The translations under genes were made by a program, and so were the position numbers. DNA of 11,150 nucleotides, from the NCBI GenBank assembly GCA_031290325.1, contig JAITNU010000135.1, forward strand, positions 1 through 11,150, given 5' to 3'. Below, one piece after another: positions 6,508 through 11,150 of the stretch (position 1 is the first letter of the stretch; every line of letters begins with the position of its first letter). The notes under the pieces are model-generated. The model was not told the DNA's origin. It searched no databases and saw only the letters and a list, made by a program, of their open reading frames with translations. Source of the DNA: Treponema sp. (GTDB lineage: Bacteria; Spirochaetota; Spirochaetia; Treponematales; Breznakiellaceae).

Positions 6508-8028
6508 CTACTTATTTGCGCTTATCCAGGCATCCAACTGGGTCTGCTTGGCCTGAATTACCCGGTCGATACCGGCGCTCTTCAAGGCTGCGTTAAACTG
6601 GGGGATGGCGGTATCAGGGTCCAGGCTGCCGCAAACCAGGCCCGGAATATACTGACTGTACACATTGGCCAGGGCAGCGAGCTCACTGGTGACCGGAGAG
6701 GCGTCAAACACAAAACCAAAATAAGGCGAATGTTTTACCTCCCTGTTCTGCCGCAATTTCAAAAGAACATCATCGTAGTTCATGCCCTGGGGCTGTAATT
6801 GAAGTTTTTCTGAACCCATTATACCGGTACTGTAGGCCGCAGTATAGGCTACCGTATTCCCATCTTTGCCCTCGGGATATTTCCAGTGGTGTTCATCAAC
6901 CTTGACATAATCCGTTCCCTCAATACCGTAGAGAATCGTATTGGTGACAAAGGCATCGGTATAGAGGATGTTCATCATCTTCATGGCCGCTTCGGGGACC
7001 TTGGTGGTACTGGCTATGACCGTGGCAAGGCTCATGGCGGAAGAATCGAAATAAAAGGGAGCTACCCATTTGGAGCCGATGTTTTTCCCCGTGGCCATAC
7101 CAACCGTAACATGAATCTCCGCACCGCCGTATCCCGCCATAGTAGAGAACAACCGGCCCGCCGCCATGTATTCGGTGGCGTTGGAGGGTGAAGTAGCCAT
7201 ATCCTTGGGCATATATCCGGCGCTGTACCATTGGCGCATTATCTTAATATAATCGGAGAACTGCTGGCTTTCGTAGAGATTGACGACCTTGCCGCTGCTG
7301 CCGAACACAGCCCCCATATAGTTCACCCGGTCTCCCAGCACATCGACCTCATGCTCCCCAATGAGCAGGGGAATGATGAAGGAATCCTGGGCATTGGTGC
7401 CCGCATAAGGAAATACATCGGGATAGAGCTGCAAAATCTTGCTGAACACCGGTTCCAGGTCGCGGAAGCTATTAATCTGATCGATAGAATATCCCGTGGC
7501 CGCCAACATATCCTTGTCGTAGATGAAGGTGGGGGTTATCACCATACCCTTGTTGATGGGAACCCCATAGGTATGCCCCTCCCGCTGAAACACCCCGAAT
7601 GCGTCATCCCCCAGGTCAGTCCTGATGATTTTGAGCATATCCTGACCGTAGGTTTGCATCAGGTCCTCCAGGGGCAGACACTGATTCTGGGCGATCAGGT
7701 TATAGATGCCCAGAGGGGTGAACATATCCACCTGGGTGCCGCTTTGCATGGCAAGCCGGATCTTCTCCTCGTACTCGGCAGGGCCGAAGATTTGCAGACC
7801 CAATTCCACATTGGCGTCCGGGTAAGTAGCGGCAATGTACTGGTTGACCGCATCCTCCACCGCCTTGGTACTTTCGGGGATTTTGTTGAAACTAATCAGG
7901 TAGAACACCACCCGCTGTTTCCCGCTGCCCGAAGATGCCGCGCCGGAACTACCGGAACAGCCCGCCAGCAAGGCCATAGTCAGCACCAGACCCGCCATAG
8001 CAAAAAAAACAAATTTCCTTCTCATCAT
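6508..8028 (-). CDS. Lipoprotein solute-binding protein of the sugar ABC importer (LplA-like, DUF3502 C-terminus)
   Basis: The extracytoplasmic substrate-binding component, 506 residues. It has a lipoprotein signal peptide: basic MMRRK, a hydrophobic core, then lipobox LLAGC with the acylated Cys at 24, followed by a Ser/Gly-rich linker. The body has the two-lobed binding-protein pattern, for example QSGTQVDMFTPLG and HTYGVPINKG. The last ~70 residues (FGFVFDASPVTSELAAL onward, ending KQTQLDAWISANK) match the DUF3502 region of LplA/YtcQ-type proteins. Such proteins are known mainly for oligosaccharide and polysaccharide-fragment uptake, so sucrose as ligand comes from gene context only. Two adjacent ATGs (8028 and 8025) can serve as start; the GAGGAGGAGA site is well placed for either. 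It is the first gene of the six-gene operon, about 60 bases downstream of a putative LacI-type operator. Confidence 0.92.
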   Translation of the reverse strand: MMRRKFVFFAMAGLVLTMALLAGCSGSSGAASSGSGKQRVVFYLISFNKIPESTKAVEDAVNQYIAATYPDANVELGLQIFGPAEYEEKIRLAMQSGTQVDMFTPLGIYNLIAQNQCLPLEDLMQTYGQDMLKIIRTDLGDDAFGVFQREGHTYGVPINKGMVITPTFIYDKDMLAATGYSIDQINSFRDLEPVFSKILQLYPDVFPYAGTNAQDSFIIPLLIGEHEVDVLGDRVNYMGAVFGSSGKVVNLYESQQFSDYIKIMRQWYSAGYMPKDMATSPSNATEYMAAGRLFSTMAGYGGAEIHVTVGMATGKNIGSKWVAPFYFDSSAMSLATVIASTTKVPEAAMKMMNILYTDAFVTNTILYGIEGTDYVKVDEHHWKYPEGKDGNTVAYTAAYSTGIMGSEKLQLQPQGMNYDDVLLKLRQNREVKHSPYFGFVFDASPVTSELAALANVYSQYIPGLVCGSLDPDTAIPQFNAALKSAGIDRVIQAKQTQLDAWISANK

Positions 8029-8029
8029 A

Positions 8030-8040
8030 TTCTCCTCCTC
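8030..8040 (-). promoter_or_regulatory. Strong ribosome binding site of the solute-binding protein gene
   Basis: GAGGAGGAGA lies directly upstream of the paired ATG codons at 8028 and 8025. This strong site fits the high expression usual for binding proteins. Confidence 0.8.
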
Positions 8041-8048
8041 AATATTTA

Positions 8049-8067
8049 GCCTTATATCATCTAAGGC
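8049..8067. repeat. Small inverted repeat in the leader of the sugar operon
   Basis: Arms gcctta (8049-8054) and taaggc (8062-8067) are separated by 7 bases, between the putative operator and the ribosome binding site. It could be a weak hairpin in the mRNA leader or a protein site. It is short, and chance occurrence cannot be excluded. Confidence 0.3.
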
Positions 8068-8100
8068 ATATCACCACTTCATGCATGCCAATCGTTTTCA
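8068..8100 (-). promoter_or_regulatory. Putative LacI-type operator and promoter of the sugar operon
   Basis: On the minus strand, TGAAAACGATTGGC (8100-8087) resembles the LacI-family pattern TGNAANCGNTTNCA with a central CG. It matches 12 of 14 bases of the operator before the DUF4469 gene. The downstream bases ATGAAGT and TGATAT are shared too, in the same order but with a 2-base shorter gap. A -35-like TTGGCA overlaps the operator, as TTGACA does in the other copy. Here the -10 region is poor (TATGCC at 15-base spacing), so the exact promoter is uncertain, and weak or activator-assisted transcription is possible. The palindrome acaaatttgt (8100-8109) and AT-rich bases lie just upstream. 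Confidence 0.6.
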
Positions 8101-8142
8101 CAAATTTGTAAAACAATTGATACCTTACTGCTCTCGATACAA

Positions 8143-8180
8143 CACCCGGTACGGGTGTATCCTTCCACCCGTACCGGGTG
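8143..8180 (-). terminator. Strong 15-bp hairpin after the DUF4469 gene
   Basis: Two perfect 15-base complementary arms (8143-8157 and 8166-8180) flank an 8-base loop, starting 8 bases past the stop of the DUF4469 gene. The stem is GC-rich. On the minus strand the hairpin is followed by TTGTAT rather than a long T run, so it is a weak intrinsic terminator at best. It may instead protect the mRNA 3' end. Each arm is itself nearly self-complementary (CACCCG, three bases, CGGGTG), so two small hairpins are an alternative fold. Its place between two transcription units supports a terminator-like role. Confidence 0.6.
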
Positions 8181-8188
8181 GCGCCTTC

Positions 8189-8950
8189 CTAGGATGCGGT
8201 TCCCAGGGTAAAGATCCCGGTGCTCTCGATGGTCCGGGGTTCCTTCAAGAAATTACTGCCGGAACTGAACTGGGTCTTGATTTCCAGCTTCCAGGTTCCC
8301 GTCGTGAGGGCCGGGATTATCCCGATGAGCTTGCCAGCGCTGTTTTCCGCCAGATGCCCCGTTACCTTGACTCGTTGGGTCGAATCGACGGTGGAGACAA
8401 AGTAAATACCGTTCTCCGTATTATTCCCGGCGATCTTGAGCTTGTCTCCCGTGATGATGAATTGTCCGGCCGGGGTCAGGACTTCGTTAACCGCCTCGGT
8501 ACTTACATCAATCAGTTCGTCAATGTAGCCTTGGACATTTGCCAGGCCCTCGACTACCACCTCAATATGCTTGGCCAGGGCCCGCAGGGGAGCCAGCACC
8601 CGGAACCGGAAGCCGATAGGGTGCTTATCCTCGATATGTTCCTCGGTTACCTTGTCAAAAGTGCCACCAACGTTGGGGTGAATGGAGAAGTAGCCCATGT
8701 TGACGGCAAAGCCGTCGCAAAGCTGATAGGCTGCTTCGTCCCAAAACTGTTTGATATGTTCCACCAGATCGTCGTAGCTCCCGGTAAAACCACCCCGGTT
8801 CTTGAGGGCCGCACAGACCTGCTCAATGCTCAGGGACGCCTCGTTGTCCGTGCGAGCAAGATACCTGCCCTCCACAGCTTTGAGGTAATTAGGATAGAGC
8901 TTCACCCGGATGCGGTGTAGCACCTCATTCACATCGTTAACAATTGCCAT
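8189..8950 (-). CDS. HU-like DNA-binding / Ig-like fold protein (DUF4469 family)
   Basis: A 253-residue protein of two apparent parts. Residues 1-120 resemble the HU/IHF-like domain seen in Bacteroidetes and Treponema proteins: a helical start (NDVNEVLHRIRVKLYPNYL), SLSIEQVCAALKNRGG at 39-54, and the strand-turn GYFSIHPNVGGTFD at 86-99. Residues from about 156 onward (LTPAGQFIITGDKLKIAG, then GIYFV) match the DUF4469 Ig-like domain. No signal peptide or membrane segment is visible. The family has no established function; DNA binding is inferred from the fold. The ATG at 8950 is chosen because AGGAGA lies 5 bases upstream and the predicted transcript begins near 8974, so the in-frame GTG at 8980 would lie outside the mRNA. 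The gene has a consensus promoter overlapped by a putative repressor operator and is followed by a strong hairpin, so it is probably a single-gene unit co-regulated with the sugar operon. Confidence 0.85.
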   Translation of the reverse strand: MAIVNDVNEVLHRIRVKLYPNYLKAVEGRYLARTDNEASLSIEQVCAALKNRGGFTGSYDDLVEHIKQFWDEAAYQLCDGFAVNMGYFSIHPNVGGTFDKVTEEHIEDKHPIGFRFRVLAPLRALAKHIEVVVEGLANVQGYIDELIDVSTEAVNEVLTPAGQFIITGDKLKIAGNNTENGIYFVSTVDSTQRVKVTGHLAENSAGKLIGIIPALTTGTWKLEIKTQFSSGSNFLKEPRTIESTGIFTLGTAS

Positions 8951-8980
8951 ATAAATCTCCTCTATAATGAATATACCCAC

Positions 8981-9009
8981 ATTATATCATAACTTCATCT
9001 ATATGTCAA
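8981..9009 (-). promoter_or_regulatory. Consensus sigma-70 promoter of the DUF4469 gene
   Basis: A perfect -35 TTGACA (9009-9004) and a perfect -10 TATAAT (8986-8981) are separated by exactly 17 bases on the minus strand. The predicted start of transcription is near 8974, leaving a leader of about 25 bases with a good ribosome binding site. A promoter this close to consensus should be strong when not repressed. Confidence 0.9.
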
Positions 9010-9018
9010 TCGTTTGCA
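9005..9018 (-). promoter_or_regulatory. Putative ScrR/LacI-family operator overlapping the -35 box
   Basis: TGCAAACGATTGAC (minus strand) fits the LacI-family operator pattern: one half-site is perfect (TGNAAN) and the other imperfect, about a central CG. It overlaps five bases of TTGACA, where repressor binding would block RNA polymerase. A near-copy lies at 8087-8100 before the sugar operon. The divergently encoded LacI-family repressor starts about 155 bases away and is the obvious candidate binder. Binding itself is inferred. Confidence 0.7.
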
Positions 9019-9173
9019 TAAAAAAATAAAGAAATTGGGGAATATTTCGCATTTTTACTTCTTTTATGTTAAGTATTTGAGACTTCTTTTTATTACTAAG
9101 GGTAAATTACTGGCTTTCTACCAGGAAAGGTCCTAGCCAAACCGGGAAAAAGCCGCTATTATGAGTTTTAATT
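9019..9173. other. AT-rich leader region of the repressor gene
   Basis: This 155-base stretch is clearly AT-rich and must hold the promoter for the repressor and fructokinase genes. I found no convincing -35/-10 pair on the plus strand. A small stem CTTTC/GAAAG with a 6-base loop occurs at 9114-9129. No second copy of the CG-centred operator is seen here, and no gene is supported. Confidence 0.4.
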
Positions 9174-10178
9174 ATGACAACAATCAAGGATGTGGCAAAA
9201 CTGGCCGGCGTCTCTGTGACAACCGTTTCCAGGGTTTTCAACAACCGGGGTTACCTCTCGGACGAGGTCAGGCGCAACGTGGCTGCTGCAATGGAGGAAC
9301 TGGATTACCACCCCAACGATCTGGCCCGATCCCTGCATAACCAGCAGTCCCATATCATTGGCCTCATTGTCCCTACAGTGAGCCATCCCTTCTTTGGGGA
9401 AGTGGCCCACTATGTGGAGGGCTTTGCCTACAAGTGGAGTTATAAGGTGCTGATCTGCAATTCTCTCCGGGATGCGGACAAGGAGCGGGAATACATCGCC
9501 ATGCTCCGGCGCAGTCAGGTGGACGGTATTATCATGGGAAGCCACATCCTGGATACCAAGGACTACGCAAGTATGAAGTGCCGGGTCCTCAGCCTGGACC
9601 GGGAGATCAGCCCCCAGATCCCCTACATCTGCTGTGACAATTACCGGGGCGGGGAACTGGCGGCGGAACACCTTATCGGGCAAGGTTGCCGGGACCTGCT
9701 CCACATATCTGGAAGCCTTACGGTCCCGATGCTCTCGAACCTTCGTACCGAGGCCTTTATTGCCGCCTGCGGGGCCGCAGGCATCCCCTGCCGCTGCTAC
9801 GAACTTCCGGACACCTCCATCGCGAGCTTCCAGGAGAATACGGTCATCCGGGATATTCTGACGGAGAACCCCCGGGCCGACGGGGTCTTCTGCACCAGCG
9901 ACATCAGCGCCGCTACGGTCCTCTCTACCGCCATCGGTCTGGGCCGCCGGGTCCCTGGGGACCTCAAGGTCCTGGGCTTCGACGGTAGTTTCCTTTCAGC
10001 CCTCACCATCCCGCAGCTCTCCAGCATCCGTCAACCCATCGAAACCATCTGCCGCTATGCGGTGGAATACCTTATCCGTATGAGCCAAGGGGAGCTTGTC
10101 CCCAGCAAGACTATCCTGCCCGTGGAACTGGTGGCCCGGGAATCGACTCAAGCTGCTTCTCATACTCTAGAGACCTAG
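9174..10178 (+). CDS. scrR: LacI-family sucrose-operon repressor (ScrR-like)
   Basis: A 334-residue LacI-family transcription factor. Residues 3-22 form the helix-turn-helix (TIKDVAKLAGVSVTTVSRVF). The hinge helix that inserts in the minor groove follows at YHPNDLARSL. The sugar-binding core has GLIVPTVSHPFFGEV at about 63-77, ICNSLRDADKEREYIAML, QVDGIIMGSH and, near the end, the conserved SSIRQPIETI. Many of these blocks match streptococcal ScrR as I recall it, including GYLSD after the helix-turn-helix and the KE..Y..ML...QVDGII stretch. This, with gtfA and fructokinase nearby, supports a sucrose repressor; other sugar inducers remain possible. An in-frame stop at 9162-9164 forces the start to 9174, yet no Shine-Dalgarno sequence precedes it, so translation may be weak. 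It is divergent from the DUF4469 gene and 9 bases ahead of the fructokinase gene, forming an operon with it. Confidence 0.88.
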   Translation: MTTIKDVAKLAGVSVTTVSRVFNNRGYLSDEVRRNVAAAMEELDYHPNDLARSLHNQQSHIIGLIVPTVSHPFFGEVAHYVEGFAYKWSYKVLICNSLRDADKEREYIAMLRRSQVDGIIMGSHILDTKDYASMKCRVLSLDREISPQIPYICCDNYRGGELAAEHLIGQGCRDLLHISGSLTVPMLSNLRTEAFIAACGAAGIPCRCYELPDTSIASFQENTVIRDILTENPRADGVFCTSDISAATVLSTAIGLGRRVPGDLKVLGFDGSFLSALTIPQLSSIRQPIETICRYAVEYLIRMSQGELVPSKTILPVELVARESTQAASHTLET

Positions 10179-10181
10179 GAG
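10177..10181 (+). promoter_or_regulatory. Ribosome binding site of the fructokinase gene
   Basis: AGGAG overlaps the TAG stop of the repressor gene (10176-10178) and lies 6 bases before the ATG at 10188. This ties fructokinase translation to the end of repressor translation. Confidence 0.8.
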
Positions 10182-10187
10182 ATCTGG

Positions 10188-11150
10188 ATGATTGTCGGTT
10201 GTGGGGAGGCGCTTATCGACATGGTGCCCCGGGTCATTTCGGGTAAGGAGGGCTATCTAAGCTGCCCCGGCGGGAGCCCCTACAATACCATCATCGCGGT
10301 AAGCCGGATCGGGGCGGAAGCGGCCTTTCTGGGCCGTCTTTCCCGGGACTTCTTCGGGGATACCCTGGTACAGCGTTTAGCGGACCATGGCGTAGATTGC
10401 AGCCTCATCCGCCGTTCCGATGAGCGCAGCACCCTGGCGTTTGTCAAACTGGAAGAAGGGCGGGAGCCGCAATACAGTTTCTATATTGAGGGGACCGCCG
10501 ACCGCTCTTTTGCGCCTGAGGACCTCCCCAGAACAGCCATTCCGAATCTACGCTGCCTTGTCTTTGGGTCTATTTCCATGACCATGGAGCCCGTGGCCTC
10601 TACCGTGGAGGCCTTCCTCCACCGGGAAGCTCAGCGGGCCGATCCGCCGGTCATCTCCCTGGACCCCAATATACGGCCCTTCATGATTGCCAATCATGGG
10701 GCCTATGTGCAGCGCTTTGAAACATGGCTCCCCCTATCCACCATCGTCAAGATTTCACAGGCTGATTTTGACTTTATCTATCCGGGCCTCAGTCTGGACG
10801 CCGCCATGGAACGGGTCCTGGACCAGGGGCCGTCCCTCGTGCTGAGTACCCAGGGCGCCAACGGCGCCCTGGCACTGCTACGCCGCCCCAACGGGAGCAA
10901 GCTGCGTATGACCGCGCCAGTTATTGAGGTACCGGTGGTGGATACTATCGGCGCGGGAGACAGCTTCCACGGGGCTTTTCTCGCCTGGCTGGACCTCCGG
11001 GGCAAACTGTCCCGGTCCGCCCTCACGGCGCTAACGGGGCAAGAACTCTACGAAGCCCTCTGCTTCGCCAACAAAGCCGCTTCGCTGGTCTGCTCCAGGC
11101 AGGGCGCTGAGCCGCCCACCTTGGCGGAACTGGAGGAGCTAAGCCGAGGA
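10188..11150 (+). CDS. scrK: PfkB-family fructokinase, 3' end beyond window
   Basis: A sugar kinase of the ribokinase/PfkB family, open for 321 codons to the window edge with no stop. Both family signatures are visible: the N-terminal GG motif in CPGGSPYNTIIAVSRIGA (26-43), followed by FLGRLSRDFFGD, and the C-terminal DTIGAGDSFHGAF (252-264) with catalytic Asp258 and the anion hole GAGD. The opening GCGEALIDMVP is typical of fructokinases of this family, which phosphorylate fructose with ATP to fructose-6-phosphate. Family members are usually about 290-330 residues, so nearly the whole protein is present. The start at 10188 has AGGAG 6 bases upstream. Co-transcribed with the ScrR-like repressor, it would consume the fructose released by sucrose phosphorylase. 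Another sugar kinase specificity cannot be excluded from sequence alone. Confidence 0.88.
   Translation, partial: MIVGCGEALIDMVPRVISGKEGYLSCPGGSPYNTIIAVSRIGAEAAFLGRLSRDFFGDTLVQRLADHGVDCSLIRRSDERSTLAFVKLEEGREPQYSFYIEGTADRSFAPEDLPRTAIPNLRCLVFGSISMTMEPVASTVEAFLHREAQRADPPVISLDPNIRPFMIANHGAYVQRFETWLPLSTIVKISQADFDFIYPGLSLDAAMERVLDQGPSLVLSTQGANGALALLRRPNGSKLRMTAPVIEVPVVDTIGAGDSFHGAFLAWLDLRGKLSRSALTALTGQELYEALCFANKAASLVCSRQGAEPPTLAELEELSRG

Noticed and set aside
8081..8920. Plus-strand open frame (279 codons) across the hairpin and opposite the DUF4469 gene
   Set aside because: It is antisense to a better supported gene and crosses the operator and hairpin, and its sequence looks like a complement-frame shadow.
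9161..9345. Short out-of-frame reading frame starting at an ATG 13 bases before scrR, considered as a leader peptide
   Set aside because: It has no ribosome binding site and runs inside the helix-turn-helix coding region in another frame. Nothing suggests it is translated.

Overview
The window is a compact bacterial chromosomal segment with dense genes, good Shine-Dalgarno sites and moderately high GC. Several features suggest a Treponema-like spirochaete, possibly of the termite-gut group: a HU-like/Ig-like DUF4469 protein, an Lpl-type sugar importer with no ATPase gene beside it, and a GtfA-type sucrose phosphorylase. This assignment is an inference from gene content; a Firmicute remains possible because several genes look Firmicute-like.

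Layout. Positions 1-1483 (minus strand) hold the sbcDC DNA-repair nuclease genes: sbcC is cut by the window edge and overlaps the end of sbcD by the four bases ATGA. Positions 1520-8028 (minus strand) hold a six-gene sugar operon, read from 8028 downward: lipoprotein solute-binding protein, two ABC permeases, a NIF3-like metal protein, an esterase-D-type alpha/beta hydrolase, and sucrose phosphorylase (gtfA). Positions 8189-8950 (minus strand) hold a separate gene for a HU/Ig-like DUF4469 protein, with its own consensus promoter and a strong hairpin after it. Positions 9174-11150 (plus strand) hold a divergent pair: a ScrR-like LacI-family repressor, then a PfkB-family fructokinase that runs off the window end.

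How it fits together. Sucrose, or a related glucoside, would be bound outside the membrane and imported by the CUT1 transporter, using an ATPase encoded elsewhere. Sucrose phosphorylase would split it with phosphate into glucose-1-phosphate and fructose, and the fructokinase would phosphorylate the fructose. The repressor resembles streptococcal ScrR. Two near-identical LacI-type operator sequences (9005-9018 and 8087-8100) lie in a duplicated regulatory module before the DUF4469 gene and before the binding-protein gene. This suggests one repressor controls two transcription units. The roles of the NIF3-like protein, the esterase and the DUF4469 protein in this regulon are not known and are the most interesting part of the window.

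No rRNA, tRNA, CRISPR array, transposase or phage gene was seen. No gene-free stretch exceeds 200 bases.
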